The notes beneath the pieces were generated by a model. The model was not told where the DNA came from. It made no database searches and saw nothing but the letters and a program-made list of their open reading frames with translations. From Spirosoma montaniterrae (GTDB lineage: Bacteria > Bacteroidota > Bacteroidia > Cytophagales > Spirosomataceae), in contig NZ_CP014263.1 in NCBI RefSeq assembly GCF_001988955.1, positions 1,798,001-1,862,000 on the forward strand: a stretch of DNA of 64,000 nt. The letters run 5' to 3'. The number at the start of each line of letters is the position of its first letter. Positions within the stretch are counted from its first letter, which is position 1. Below, in pieces: positions 43,345 to 53,363 of this stretch. The translations under genes and the position numbers were made by a program.

Positions 43345-44472
43345 TCATAAATCAGCTATTAACTGGTTTAGCTGAGTCGTAGTTACGGTTGTTCCAACTA
43401 TCTTGCCAATCACCCGGCGTTGCCTGAAGGCCAGCACGGTTGTTATAGCGTCGGGGTGAATGTTGTAAAGAAAAGTGCTGGCTTTATCGTTTGGCCCCGG
43501 CACGTACAGCACCGATACATCGCGCAAACCGGCCTGCAAGGCGAAAGCTTTAAGTTTTGGTTTTATCATCGGCAGAAGCGTTCGGTCAGAATTCGTGTAG
43601 ATAATAAAAGCTTTAAATGCCTGCGCCCCACGTTGCCGACTTACCTGCTCCAACCGTCGGGCGTTTTGAAGGGCCTGCTCGGAGGTCAAATCCGACGTCC
43701 AGACCATTAGCCCCTGCCGCTTTCCGTAAGCACACATCGGGCAGGTGCGTTTATCCTGGTCAGGCCCCCAAACGTGCTGCGGATCGAAAGCTGGGCAATC
43801 ATCGCCCACGCGTAGGCCCGACTGGTCCGGTACTCTGTCGAACTGTGGCAGCAACACAATATCACGCTGCCCCACCAGCAGACCATCTTTGTGCAGGAGT
43901 GCGACACCGCCGTAGCGCAGAAAACCTTCCGTTTGCTCAACCTTATACCAATACGAATCGGTCACGAGCGGATCGTTTTGAAACACAAAATCGCTTAGGT
44001 AATAACAGCTACGTTGTGAAGGCGCATTTACGTAGAAATGAATATGCGCCGGAATGTTTTGGCCCGGATAGGCTCCGGGCCTGATGGTATTGATTTCGTA
44101 GCGGCCCCGGTCGTCAGTGCGGAGCCAGCCCCGGCAGTATCCGTGCCACCACGCATGACTGGTGCGGGGTTCGGTGCCAAGTTTGGCGTAGTAACCCTGC
44201 GCATTGGTATGGTAAAAATATATGGCTGTGTTTGAAGAAGGCGTTTTACCATCCGATTCGTAGACTGTACCTGAAATGCGCAGGGGTTGGCCTTTGGCCG
44301 AATCGGGAGCTAGCCGGGTTTGCCAATGACGGGATTTTGTTTCGTCGAACACGCAGCAGTCGCAGGTGGGCGGATCGTTGGTACGAGCCACAGATGAAGC
44401 AACGTTAGCCGGTTGCGTGGCTGATTGACAGGCCATCAGCACCAGAAGCAGAAGCAGAGCGGGTGAAAACAT
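43345..44472 (-). CDS. Intradiol-dioxygenase-like domain fused to a thioredoxin-like domain (lipoprotein)
   Basis: A 375-residue lipoprotein from the ATG at 44472 (signal ending LVLMAC; a TTG at 44493 is less likely). Residues about 35-215 form an intradiol dioxygenase-type beta-sandwich with the INTIRPGAYPG and IPAHIHF (HxH) iron-site motifs. Residues about 225-375 look like a redoxin domain: VGDDCPAFDP, then a TCPMCAYG CxxC motif. A TCDCCVF cysteine cluster follows the lipid anchor. Aromatic ring cleavage on the cell surface or periplasm, with a coupled redox domain, is conceivable; the substrate is unknown. Confidence 0.75.
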   Translation of the reverse strand: MFSPALLLLLVLMACQSATQPANVASSVARTNDPPTCDCCVFDETKSRHWQTRLAPDSAKGQPLRISGTVYESDGKTPSSNTAIYFYHTNAQGYYAKLGTEPRTSHAWWHGYCRGWLRTDDRGRYEINTIRPGAYPGQNIPAHIHFYVNAPSQRSCYYLSDFVFQNDPLVTDSYWYKVEQTEGFLRYGGVALLHKDGLLVGQRDIVLLPQFDRVPDQSGLRVGDDCPAFDPQHVWGPDQDKRTCPMCAYGKRQGLMVWTSDLTSEQALQNARRLEQVSRQRGAQAFKAFIIYTNSDRTLLPMIKPKLKAFALQAGLRDVSVLYVPGPNDKASTFLYNIHPDAITTVLAFRQRRVIGKIVGTTVTTTQLNQLIADL

Positions 44473-44652
44473 GTGATTTGACGTTTTTCGCAAATCAGCT
44501 TTTTATTACCAACTCAGGCAAAAAAAGTAGAGCAACGACGCTGAAAATAGATGAACCGTTCGGGGTCATTGGTCGATTCTCGCGGTTGTTCATCGATTTT
44601 GTTACCCGATTCAGTCAGACCTCTGTAATTTTAACCGACTTACACTCAAGCC

Positions 44653-45447
44653 ATGCAACTGACTTATTCTGCGTTTAAACGACCTGTGTTTTCGGCCATG
44701 TGGCTACTCTGGATTGCCATTACGGTGCTGTTTCTATATGAACGCACGTACCTGATTCAAAAAGCCGGATTGCCGTACTTTGTGCAATGTGCGGTGATAC
44801 GGGTGGGTCTATTGTTGCTTCTCTGCCAAATTCACCTACGGGTGCTGGTTGCTGGTTTTCTGGCTCATCGGCGGTTTCTGGCATATGGCGTACTAACGGC
44901 CCTGAGCATCGTGGCTTATCTGCTACTGCAAGGGGCGTATGATCGTTATTTGTTTGGGTTTGTTATCGGCGATCAGCAGAGGCAGGGCTGGCTATCCAAT
45001 ACCCCCTACAACACCGTGTCTACTATATGGTATCTATTAATCACCTACCTCATTCAGCGCGGAATGACTCTGGCAGTTCGACCCCAAATTACCACGCCCC
45101 CACCTACAGTTTCATCTGATATAGTCTTAGATGCTTTCAACATTAAAACTGGTACTACTCACGTTAGGCTTCCGTTTGCCGCCGTTACTTATGCAAAAGG
45201 GTTAAAAGACTATACGCTGATTCATACAGAAACCAACCGGTACGTTATGAAAGGTTCTATTGGCAAAATTGCCGATGTCTTACCAGCCGATCAGTTTGTA
45301 CGGATACACAAGTCCTACATCATTGCCCAGTGTTTTATTGACGGCGTTACCCGACAACGTGTGATTGTAGCCGGTAAATCTATCCCGGTTGGCCGGGCTT
45401 ACGCCAACAAATTGCAACAATTAGGATTTACCGGACGAAAGTTTTGA
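44653..45447 (+). CDS. Membrane LytTR-type transcriptional regulator
   Basis: A 264-residue protein: four predicted transmembrane segments in the first 145 residues and a C-terminal LytTR DNA-binding domain (about 160-264, with YAKGLKDYTLIHT and RIHKSYII motifs). There is no receiver domain, so it may sense a membrane signal directly. It is divergent from the dioxygenase-fusion gene (180 bp), which it may control. A hairpin follows it. Confidence 0.87.
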   Translation: MQLTYSAFKRPVFSAMWLLWIAITVLFLYERTYLIQKAGLPYFVQCAVIRVGLLLLLCQIHLRVLVAGFLAHRRFLAYGVLTALSIVAYLLLQGAYDRYLFGFVIGDQQRQGWLSNTPYNTVSTIWYLLITYLIQRGMTLAVRPQITTPPPTVSSDIVLDAFNIKTGTTHVRLPFAAVTYAKGLKDYTLIHTETNRYVMKGSIGKIADVLPADQFVRIHKSYIIAQCFIDGVTRQRVIVAGKSIPVGRAYANKLQQLGFTGRKF

Positions 45448-45452
45448 GCATA

Positions 45453-45480
45453 GTTGTCTGACATTTTCGGGTCAGACAAC
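45453..45480. terminator. Hairpin after the LytTR gene
   Basis: A perfect 10-bp stem (45453-45462 with 45471-45480) with an 8-base loop lies between convergent genes. It has no T-tract. Confidence 0.6.
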
Positions 45481-45498
45481 GCCAGCCTGAAAGAAACG

Positions 45499-45705
45499 TT
45501 AATAGGCCGAAATCTCGCCGTTGGTCCTGATCGTTAGTTCGTCGTCAAATGGAATAACTCGCACACTGGTATCCCGTGCATTAGGATAGTCGCGCAGAAA
45601 TCGTTGCCGGGCGGCTTCCTCATCGCTGTTGAGATACGCTTTTCGGAAAGGCTTAGCCGAAACGGAGCCGTATCCCGTGATGATGAGTAAGGTGTTGGTA
45701 GCCAT
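45499..45705 (-). CDS. Small hypothetical protein, 68 residues
   Basis: A compact soluble protein starting MATNTLLIITGYGSVSAKPF. It contains an AARQRFLRDYPNARDTSVRVI segment and no signal or transmembrane segment. The pattern of alternating strands and a central helix looks like a small alpha/beta fold. No family is recognised. It shares its strand with the Lys-rich gene upstream, 23 bp away. Confidence 0.6.
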   Translation of the reverse strand: MATNTLLIITGYGSVSAKPFRKAYLNSDEEAARQRFLRDYPNARDTSVRVIPFDDELTIRTNGEISAY

Positions 45706-45727
45706 GATGGAGATAATGGTTAGACAT

Positions 45728-45883
45728 TTATTTCTTGCCTTTCTTTGCCTGGGGAAATGAATCGGGGGGCGTCAGGGCCGACTCTTTCTGTGCATACTTG
45801 GGCAGATTAGGTTGTCCGGCAATTTTAGCGGGCTTAGTGGCCTCTTTCTTCGCGTTCTTATTTTTCTTATCCTGATTAGCCAT
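45728..45883 (-). CDS. Small Lys-rich protein, 51 residues
   Basis: A 51-residue highly basic protein (MANQDKKNKNAKKEATK.. at the start, QAKKGKK at the end). It is probably disordered. It lies 22 bp upstream of the 68-residue gene and is read in the same direction, so they may form a small operon. It resembles short basic proteins seen in this phylum; the function is unknown. Confidence 0.55.
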   Translation of the reverse strand: MANQDKKNKNAKKEATKPAKIAGQPNLPKYAQKESALTPPDSFPQAKKGKK

Positions 45884-45981
45884 AGGTTTTATATTGATAA
45901 CACCGCTGGCGTGAAAACGCTTTAATTAGTTTTGGCTGATTCGCTGCTTGATAAACATACATTCGCATACGTTAAGCTATT

Positions 45982-46908
45982 ATGTCTCTCCATCCGGTAC
46001 AATCCATATTATTCGCAAGCCTGTTGAGCCTGCTGCTGTGCTGCACTGGCAGCTCTGAAACCAGTACCAACCAAACAGACGTACTTCTGACGCCAACGGT
46101 TACGTATTTGGTCAATCATCCATCGAAGCTAACACCGTTAACCAGCTTACAGTCAACCAATTCAAAGAACGCTATTTTTGTACCGGGTGGCGAAACAGAG
46201 ATCGGTGCCGCCGACGGCCTGGACCAGGAAAAGCCGATGTTCTGGGTGCGGGTGAAACCGTTCTGGATGGATCAGCATCCGGTTACGGTGGCCGAATTTC
46301 GGGCGTTTGTGCAGGCTGCGAATTACAAAACCCAGGCCGAAATTTTTGGCGACGGTGGCACATTTGACGAAGCTACCAAGGAGTGGACGCTGACCAAAGG
46401 AGCCTGCTGGCATCACCCGCAAGGCCCCAACCAGCCAGCCGCACCCGATAATCACCCCGTTACGCAGGTATCGTGGAACGATGCCACGGCCTACGCCACC
46501 TGGGCGGGCAAACGGCTACCAACCGAGATGGAGTGGGAACATGCCGCCCGCAATGCCCGCAACACCCGCTCGATATATCCGTTCGGCAACTCGCTTGAGC
46601 GAAATGGCAAAGCCCTTGCCAACACCTGGAATGGCCGCTTCCCCGACTACAATGCCAATACCGACGGGTTTAAAAACACCTCGCCCGTGGGCTACTTTGG
46701 AAAAACGCCCCTCGGTCTCGCCGACATGACCGGCAACGTCTGGGAATGGTGCGCCAACTGGAAGTTCAACTACGCCGATATAGCGAACGGATTGCCCCAA
46801 AACGGACAGGAACGAGCCATGCGGGGTGGCTCGTTCCTGTGTGAACCGGGCTGGTGCCACGGCTACCGGGTGTCGGGGCGGTCGTTCAGCACCCCGAAAC
46901 CGCGCTGA
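45982..46908 (+). CDS. Formylglycine-generating-enzyme-like lipoprotein (SUMF1 family), frameshifted near the 3' end
   Basis: A 308-residue protein with a lipoprotein-type signal (SLLLCC near residue 20) and the FGE-sulfatase domain from about 65 to the end, with [26 protein letters not shown] and MTGNVWEWC motifs. The family normally ends in a GFRC-type motif. Here the frame stops at TGA (46906-46908) after STPKPR. In the +2 frame from 46893 the text reads [16 protein letters not shown] then TGA at 46941-46943, which is the expected end, so one base too many lies in the CCCC run near 46892-46895. Either sequencing error or true mutation. Confidence 0.75.
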   Translation: MSLHPVQSILFASLLSLLLCCTGSSETSTNQTDVLLTPTVTYLVNHPSKLTPLTSLQSTNSKNAIFVPGGETEIGAADGLDQEKPMFWVRVKPFWMDQHPVTVAEFRAFVQAANYKTQAEIFGDGGTFDEATKEWTLTKGACWHHPQGPNQPAAPDNHPVTQVSWNDATAYATWAGKRLPTEMEWEHAARNARNTRSIYPFGNSLERNGKALANTWNGRFPDYNANTDGFKNTSPVGYFGKTPLGLADMTGNVWEWCANWKFNYADIANGLPQNGQERAMRGGSFLCEPGWCHGYRVSGRSFSTPKPR

Positions 46909-46948
46909 TGCACGTTGGCTTTCGGTGCGTAAAAGACCTTTGACCCGG

Positions 46949-48472
46949 TTACTGCGAATAGCCCGGATTTTGGCTGATGGCGGTATTCTGGCGCAGTTCA
47001 TCGAGCGGAATCGGCAACAGCAGCCGGTTATCGTCGGGCAGTTTGTTGCCCAGCAGTACCTTAGCCGTACCGGGCGTTTGCCGGTTATAGCGCAGAATAT
47101 CGAACCAGCGTTTGCCGCCTTCAAAAAATAGTTCGATGCGTCGTTCCCGGCGCACGGCCTCGCGAAAAGCCGCCTGATTAGGCGTATTGGCAGGGGTAAG
47201 GTCGGGCAGCAGCACCCGACGCCGAACCTGATTTATAGCCTCAAACGCCTGGGCATTGCCATACGCTGCTTCGTTGAGGGCTTCGGCTTTGAACAACAGA
47301 ATTTCGGCCAGCCGGAATATGTGGTAATTGTCGGGGTTGGGCGTACCGAAAATCCCGTATACGTTGTTGTAGCGGCCATCGAAGTAAAACTCGCGGTATT
47401 TAGTGGCATAGCGCACGGTTGGGCTGGCAATACCCACGCTCGTAACTTTGCGGATGCTGTCGGCCTGTTGCGCGGGCGTGGCTCCCTGGTCGGGGTAGAT
47501 GAAATTAGACAATTCGGGCGAGACACCGAAAAAAGGCGGAAACCCGTCGAGAAAGAAAAACATCTGCCCGCCGGTAGCATCGGAGCCGGGAATGGCCTGG
47601 ACTTCCATAATGCTCTCAACCGTATTCTGATACACCGACAAATCACGGTTGAACGTAGTGCGCGGCCCCCGGAAATTCGTCCGAAAATCGGGCGTGAGCT
47701 GATACAGGCCGCTGTTGATAATCAGGTCGGCTTTCTCCACAACGCGGGTGTAGTTGCGCTGCGTCAACGCCACGTCGGCCTGCAACGCCCGCACCGATGC
47801 CAGCGTAAACCGCCCCTTGCTCTCGATTACCGGCACCGACAGCGTGAGGCCCTGCGTGGGCAAAACCGGGTAACTGGCGGGCACACTCGCTTCGGCAGCG
47901 TTGAGGTCTTCGTTGATCTGAGCATAGAGTTGCTCTTCGGTGGCGCGGGCTACGGCATTTCCCGACGAGGTGGCCGAAGTTGGGTATCGGAGAATCAGCG
48001 GCACACCCCCATACAACCGCACTAAGTGGTAGTACGTGAAGGCCCGTAACGCCCGCAACTCGCCCAGAATCTGGGCTTTTCGGCTACCAATAAACAGGTT
48101 GTCGGGCATGGCGGTGATGCGTTCCAGCCCTAAATTGATATTCGCCAGCAGGAAGTACGACCGTTGCCAGATGCTGCGGACACCCCCATCGTCGGGGCGC
48201 ATGAGCGTGCGGTCGTCGAAAGCATCCGGCCCCGACCGAATCGGGATGATATCGTCGGACGAGCGATTGCCCGCAAACATGATATCGGTATAAAACCCGG
48301 CATTGACGAACAGCCGCGAGTAGCAGCCAATGAGCAGCGTTTCGGCGTCGTTGGCTGTCTGGAAATAACGGGGCAGGTCGATTTCGCTGGCGGGTGGTTT
48401 GTCGAGTACGCGTTCGCAACTCAACAGCATCAACGCCCAGCCACATAGCAAATAGGTGAAAATGAATTTCAT
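46949..48472 (-). CDS. SusD/RagB-type glycan-binding lipoprotein
   Basis: A 507-residue lipoprotein (signal ending LLSC), with the SusD N-terminal region (NDAETLLIGCYSRLF) and a C-terminal SusD/RagB domain with the RLAEILLFKAEALNE helix and RRERRIELFFEGGKRWFDILRY motif. It partners SusC to bind and hand over oligosaccharides or other nutrients. It starts 6 bp after the SusC stop. The ligand may be an oligosaccharide, given nearby GH13 genes; not proven. Confidence 0.94.
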   Translation of the reverse strand: MKFIFTYLLCGWALMLLSCERVLDKPPASEIDLPRYFQTANDAETLLIGCYSRLFVNAGFYTDIMFAGNRSSDDIIPIRSGPDAFDDRTLMRPDDGGVRSIWQRSYFLLANINLGLERITAMPDNLFIGSRKAQILGELRALRAFTYYHLVRLYGGVPLILRYPTSATSSGNAVARATEEQLYAQINEDLNAAEASVPASYPVLPTQGLTLSVPVIESKGRFTLASVRALQADVALTQRNYTRVVEKADLIINSGLYQLTPDFRTNFRGPRTTFNRDLSVYQNTVESIMEVQAIPGSDATGGQMFFFLDGFPPFFGVSPELSNFIYPDQGATPAQQADSIRKVTSVGIASPTVRYATKYREFYFDGRYNNVYGIFGTPNPDNYHIFRLAEILLFKAEALNEAAYGNAQAFEAINQVRRRVLLPDLTPANTPNQAAFREAVRRERRIELFFEGGKRWFDILRYNRQTPGTAKVLLGNKLPDDNRLLLPIPLDELRQNTAISQNPGYSQ

Positions 48473-48478
48473 GGTGTC

Positions 48479-51400
48479 TTAAAAGTTTATATTGAGTCCG
48501 GCCAGAAACGTGCGTGTTTGCGGGAATGAGCCATTATCGACCCCAATCAGCAGGTTGTTGTTCAGGCGGGCACCCAGCCCCCCTACCGTACTTTGCTGCG
48601 TTTGGGTGCTGCCGCCGAAATTGGCACTCACTTCAGGATCGTAGCCTTTGTAGTTCGTGAAGGTGAGCAGATTGTTGGCCGTCACGTATACGCGCACCGA
48701 ACTCATTTTCAACTTATTAGTCAGTTTTCCAGGAATTGTATAGCCGAAATTCAGGTTTTTGAGCCGTAGAAACGACCCATCTTCCACGTAGCGCGTGGAG
48801 GCATAGCCGAGGTTGGCGCGGGCTGCTGCCGCATCATACGACACCCGGTGCTGCGCCGTTACATCGCCCACCTGCCGCCAGCGGGTGAGTGCCTCCGTCG
48901 AGCTATTATTGAACGAGCCAACGGTGCCGTTAAACGTCAGTTCTTCGATAATCTGGCGGGTGGTGTTGTAGATTTTGTTGCCATACGACCACTGGAAAAA
49001 TATACTCAGGTCGAAGCCAGCGTAGTTGAACGTGTTTGTAATACCGCCAAAATGCACCGGTAACGGGCTACCGGCATTAATCAGGTCGCGGTCGTCAAAA
49101 ATGGGCGTACCATCGTTGCCCCGGTCGTTATTGATATTCCGGCGTACCACAAAACCCGTGGCCGGGTCAACGTTGGGTTCGCGGTCAAATACGGCGAAAT
49201 ACATGCCGCTGCCCACCTGAAACGTATTGGCCCCCGCCCGAATGGGCAGCGAATCGGCCAGCGTCAGCACCTTGTTTTCAATAAAGGCGATGTTAAAATT
49301 AGTTTCCCATTTGAACTTGCCAGTCGTGTTGCGGGTGGTCAGGGCCAGTTCGAGGCCCCGGTTCTGCATCCGCCCCACGTTGCTGAACACGCTGCCAAAA
49401 CCCGAACTCAGCGGCAGTGCCACGCTCAGCAGCATATCGCGCGACTGCTTGTTGAACCAGTCGGCAGTAAACTGAATCCGGTTGCTGAGCAACGATACGT
49501 CCAGACCAATGTCGGTTTGCAGATTGCTCTCCCACGACAGACTGGGGTTTGCCAGCCGGGCCACCGAGCCACCCAGCCGCCCGAGGTAGTTGTTGTCGCC
49601 ACCGCCAAGAGCAAACGTCCCGCGCCACTGCGAATTCGGAATTTCCTGATTCCCCGTCACACCCACACTGGCCCGAATTTTCATCTCGCTAATCCAGGGA
49701 ACACCCTTCAGAAAAGCTTCTTCCGACAGGCGATAACCGACCGAACCGGACGGAAAAAAGCCGTATTGCCGGTCGGGTCCGAAGCGCGACGACCCATCGA
49801 CGCGGGCGTTGGCCGTGAGCAGAAATTTATCCCGGAACGAATAGTTGACCCGCCCGAAGTACGACAGAATCCCCCACCCCTGTACGTCGTTGAAGGGGTT
49901 GACGTTGAACTGCGATGCCCCGTTGAGCGTACTGACCAACGGCGTAGTGAAGTTGCTGCCCTGCGCCGTGAGGTAGTTGCTGTTGTTGTTCTGTATGCTG
50001 AAACCCGCCAGCGCATCGAGCGTATGCTCTTTGGCAAACCGGGTGGCATAGCTCAGGTAGTTCTCGTTCAGAAACGACCGGCTGGTGCTGTTGCTGTAAA
50101 TGGCCGTGCCGCCCGGTCGGCCCGCATTGGGGTCGGGTGGGAAGAAGAAATCTTCGTTAAACGCCGAAAAATCGCCCCCGACATTGCTGCGGAATTTCAA
50201 GCCTTTGAGAATGTCCCACTCGGCATATACATTGCCGATAAAGCGCAGGTCGCGCCCCAGCAGCCGCGAGTTCAGGGCCAGTTGAACGGGGTTATTGCCG
50301 CCAGCCAGCGAATCGCGCCCAAATGAACCATCGGCGTTATAAACCGGAAAGGCCGGGCTTGCCACCAATGCCGACGAAATAATGTTGGGGCCGAAGGCTA
50401 CGTTGCCCACGTCCTGCACGTTCGCCCCGCCACTGTTGCGTTGCCGGTTGGTGATCGATGAGGCTCCCGTCAGCGAAACGCCAACTTTCACTTTCTGGCT
50501 CAGCCGGTGGTCGATGTTGGCCCGAAAGCTGCCCCGGCTAAATCCCGAATTGATGATAACGCCCTGCTGATTGAAATAACCTGCCGAAATCAGAAACTGC
50601 GTCTTCTCATCGCCCCCTGTCACGGATAAGTTCACGCTGTTGAGCGGTGCCGTCCGAAAAATCTCGCGCTGCCAGTCGGTGTTCTGCGTGGGCGTGGTGG
50701 TAAACCGGGGCGGACGCCCGGCGTATTGGCTCCCTTCGTTCACCAGTTCGGCAAACTGCCGGGCATTGAGCATCGGGTAGAAGTTATTGAAGTTCTGAAG
50801 ACCCGTGAAGGTGTTCAGGCTCACGCGGGTTTTGCCGGTTTTGCCGCGTTTGGTTGTAATCAGCACTACCCCGTTGGCGGCTCGTGCGCCGTAAATAGCA
50901 GTGGCCGAGGCATCTTTCAGAATCTCCATGCTCTCAATGTCGGCAGGATTGATACTGGCTAAACCGTTTGCCAGATCATTACCACCGGCAGCCGAGCCGT
51001 TGAGGGTATTGTTGATCGGTACGCCATCGACCACGTAAAGCGGGTCGTTGCCGCCGTAAATGGAGCCTGTGCCACGCACCCGAATCTGAACCGCACCGCC
51101 CGGTGCTCCGCTGTTGTTAACGACCTGCACGCCCGCAGCCCGGCCCTGCAACGCCTGGTCGAGGCTTACGACCGGGACTTTTTCGATGTCCCGCGCCGTT
51201 ACGGTCGAGATGGCTCCGGTCAGGTCGCGCCGTTGCTGCGTGCCATAGCCAACTACCACCACTTCGCTCAGATTGCCCACCTGCGGCTGGAGCGACACGC
51301 TGATTTGCGTGCGGTTGCCAATGGCTACTTCCTGCGTGATGTAGCCAACCGAACTGATAACCAGCGTACCTCGCGTGGCATTGTCGGGTATTCGAAGCGT

Positions 51401-51940
51401 GAACTCGCCATTGGCGTTGGTACTGGTGCCAACCGACGTTCCTTTCAGCAGGATGGTGGCACCCGGCAACGGCGTATTGTTTTCGTCGAGTATCTGGCCT
51501 GATACCGCCACGTCGGCCACGGCTTCCGCCAAATTATCGGCGGGAAGTGCTGGCCCATCCAGCCCCGACTGGTCGGGGCGTTGTCGGCTGATAACGATCT
51601 GACGGCCAACCACGTCGTACCGAAGCTGCCGGGGTAGCAGCAGTTGATCGAGCAGCGCACCCAGCGTTTCGTTGGAGGCCGACAGCGACAGGCGCGGATT
51701 GTCGCCAATTACTTTGGCCTGATACATGAAACTGATTTGCGCCGTTTTTTCGATGCGCTGCAAAACCGACCGCATCCGTTCGTTATCGACGCGCAGCGTA
51801 ATGCGCTGACTCAGAATTTCCTGTGCATTGCCATCTCGGGCAAAAGCAATGCTACTGAGCAGAAGTGTAAATAAAGCCTGTACCAGCGAGAAGCGCATAA
51901 GTTGGTAAAGGAACGAGCGATTGTACACCCATTTTTCCAT
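48479..51940 (-). CDS. SusC/RagA-type TonB-dependent transporter with STN domain
   Basis: A 1153-residue receptor: signal peptide, an STN domain (about 45-120) for contact with the FecR anti-sigma factor, a carboxypeptidase-like domain (about 150-230), a plug with the GARAANGVVLITTKRGK motif, and a large beta-barrel. The STN domain means ligand binding is signalled to the FecR/ECF pair encoded upstream. It is co-transcribed with susD. Confidence 0.95.
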   Translation of the reverse strand: MEKWVYNRSFLYQLMRFSLVQALFTLLLSSIAFARDGNAQEILSQRITLRVDNERMRSVLQRIEKTAQISFMYQAKVIGDNPRLSLSASNETLGALLDQLLLPRQLRYDVVGRQIVISRQRPDQSGLDGPALPADNLAEAVADVAVSGQILDENNTPLPGATILLKGTSVGTSTNANGEFTLRIPDNATRGTLVISSVGYITQEVAIGNRTQISVSLQPQVGNLSEVVVVGYGTQQRRDLTGAISTVTARDIEKVPVVSLDQALQGRAAGVQVVNNSGAPGGAVQIRVRGTGSIYGGNDPLYVVDGVPINNTLNGSAAGGNDLANGLASINPADIESMEILKDASATAIYGARAANGVVLITTKRGKTGKTRVSLNTFTGLQNFNNFYPMLNARQFAELVNEGSQYAGRPPRFTTTPTQNTDWQREIFRTAPLNSVNLSVTGGDEKTQFLISAGYFNQQGVIINSGFSRGSFRANIDHRLSQKVKVGVSLTGASSITNRQRNSGGANVQDVGNVAFGPNIISSALVASPAFPVYNADGSFGRDSLAGGNNPVQLALNSRLLGRDLRFIGNVYAEWDILKGLKFRSNVGGDFSAFNEDFFFPPDPNAGRPGGTAIYSNSTSRSFLNENYLSYATRFAKEHTLDALAGFSIQNNNSNYLTAQGSNFTTPLVSTLNGASQFNVNPFNDVQGWGILSYFGRVNYSFRDKFLLTANARVDGSSRFGPDRQYGFFPSGSVGYRLSEEAFLKGVPWISEMKIRASVGVTGNQEIPNSQWRGTFALGGGDNNYLGRLGGSVARLANPSLSWESNLQTDIGLDVSLLSNRIQFTADWFNKQSRDMLLSVALPLSSGFGSVFSNVGRMQNRGLELALTTRNTTGKFKWETNFNIAFIENKVLTLADSLPIRAGANTFQVGSGMYFAVFDREPNVDPATGFVVRRNINNDRGNDGTPIFDDRDLINAGSPLPVHFGGITNTFNYAGFDLSIFFQWSYGNKIYNTTRQIIEELTFNGTVGSFNNSSTEALTRWRQVGDVTAQHRVSYDAAAARANLGYASTRYVEDGSFLRLKNLNFGYTIPGKLTNKLKMSSVRVYVTANNLLTFTNYKGYDPEVSANFGGSTQTQQSTVGGLGARLNNNLLIGVDNGSFPQTRTFLAGLNINF

Positions 51941-52126
51941 AAATTGGGCTGTTTTTGAGGTTTAGACGACTTTGAAAACGAGTATGTACTCCGCCAGACC
52001 TGCCAGGGTCGACGCGGAGGTGCCCGATTGGGCCGGAGAGCCGGATGTATGCCAGTACGTCCGGTTTCTTTTTGTTAAGGTGCTTTGTGTTTTCCGGTGA
52101 TAGGGGTTTAGGGTTAATGAACTGAA

Positions 52127-53239
52127 CTACTGGCAACCTCCGCCTGTGAGTACAATGCGTCCGTCGGTTACGGCGTAGGTAGCCCCCACGCTTTTACAGA
52201 GCAGACTAATTTGTTCCAGCAGCGGTTCGTCGTACAGGCGGGCGGTCAGCAGGCACTCGCGCAGGGCGATTTCGTCGTACACAATCTCGATACCATACGA
52301 ATCTTCCAGCTTTTGCAGAATCTGGCTCAGCGGCACGTCCGTGTACACCGTACCGGCATGAACCACGTCTGGATTCAGCAAGACCGGCTTGGGCACTATC
52401 GACTTCACCAGCGTTTCTTCGGGCGTGAGTACCACCTGCTGGTTGGGCGTCAGTATGATGCCATCGACCAGATTAGTGAAAAGCGAGGCTGCATTTTTGG
52501 CGCGGGTGCTGGCAAAGACCGACACCCGCCCCGTGCGCACCTGCACCGTAACGTCGGGAACGTTGTCGTAGGCTTTGATGCGAAAGCTGGTGCCCAGCAC
52601 TTTCGTTACTATGCCGTGGGCATACACCTGAAAAGGCCGGGCCGGGTCTTTGACAACCTCAAAAAAGGCTTCGCCCGACAGGTACACGGTTCGGTTTTTT
52701 TGCTGTGCCAGAGTCGGCTCGTAGCTGATTTTACTGTTTGGCGACAGCGTTACCACGCTACCGTCGGGCAGTGCGATTCGGCGGGGCTGCCGGGCTGGAT
52801 TCTGCTGTTCAACGGGTTTAGCGTCGCCAATGTGGTCCAATACCTGCTCGTAGCTGATTCGCTGCGACCTGCCGGTATCGGTTGGTTGCAACTGGTTGTA
52901 GGCCAGCCAGCCCAGCCCGCACACCAGCACTATTGCTGCCGCTGCGGCCCATCCACGCCAGCCCCCCAGCCGACGCACTACCGGCTGCCGAAACCGGGCA
53001 GCACGAGCCAGTTTGATACGGGCAACCCGGTCGACCCGCTCGGCTTCGGGCAAATCGTCGAACTCTGTCCAGATAGCCAGCAACCACTCGCGGGCCTGTT
53101 GCACGGTTTCATTTTTCTCCGGATGTGTCCGAAGCCAGCCCTCCCAGAACGCCGACGCATCGGCCCGGCCCGCTACCCAGTCGCGAAACGAGGGGTCGTG
53201 CATGAAATCGTGCGCGTCGAACTGCTGGTAATCCTTCAT
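52127..53239 (-). CDS. FecR-family anti-sigma factor
   Basis: A 370-residue single-span protein: a cytoplasmic N-terminal region of about 95 residues, a transmembrane segment near 96-113, the FecR domain (about 155-250) and a C-terminal DUF4974-type domain (about 300-370). It should hold the ECF sigma factor until SusC's STN domain signals ligand. The 186-bp gap to the SusC gene holds no evident gene and is where the sigma factor probably acts. Confidence 0.93.
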   Translation of the reverse strand: MKDYQQFDAHDFMHDPSFRDWVAGRADASAFWEGWLRTHPEKNETVQQAREWLLAIWTEFDDLPEAERVDRVARIKLARAARFRQPVVRRLGGWRGWAAAAAIVLVCGLGWLAYNQLQPTDTGRSQRISYEQVLDHIGDAKPVEQQNPARQPRRIALPDGSVVTLSPNSKISYEPTLAQQKNRTVYLSGEAFFEVVKDPARPFQVYAHGIVTKVLGTSFRIKAYDNVPDVTVQVRTGRVSVFASTRAKNAASLFTNLVDGIILTPNQQVVLTPEETLVKSIVPKPVLLNPDVVHAGTVYTDVPLSQILQKLEDSYGIEIVYDEIALRECLLTARLYDEPLLEQISLLCKSVGATYAVTDGRIVLTGGGCQ

Positions 53240-53363
53240 TATCAGTATGTGCGTTAGAGCCGTTTGCCGTAAGGGACAAAAGCAACGATACCATACTGTA
53301 TTTTTCTTGAAAAAATTATTTCTATTTGACGAAATCGAGCATGCTCTGCGTCACGAACTCAGA

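Noticed and set aside
52035..52075. Hairpin with T-rich flank in the SusC/FecR gap
   Set aside because: The T-tract is on the plus strand, while both neighbouring genes are on the minus strand, so it does not end either transcript; only a weak structural signal.
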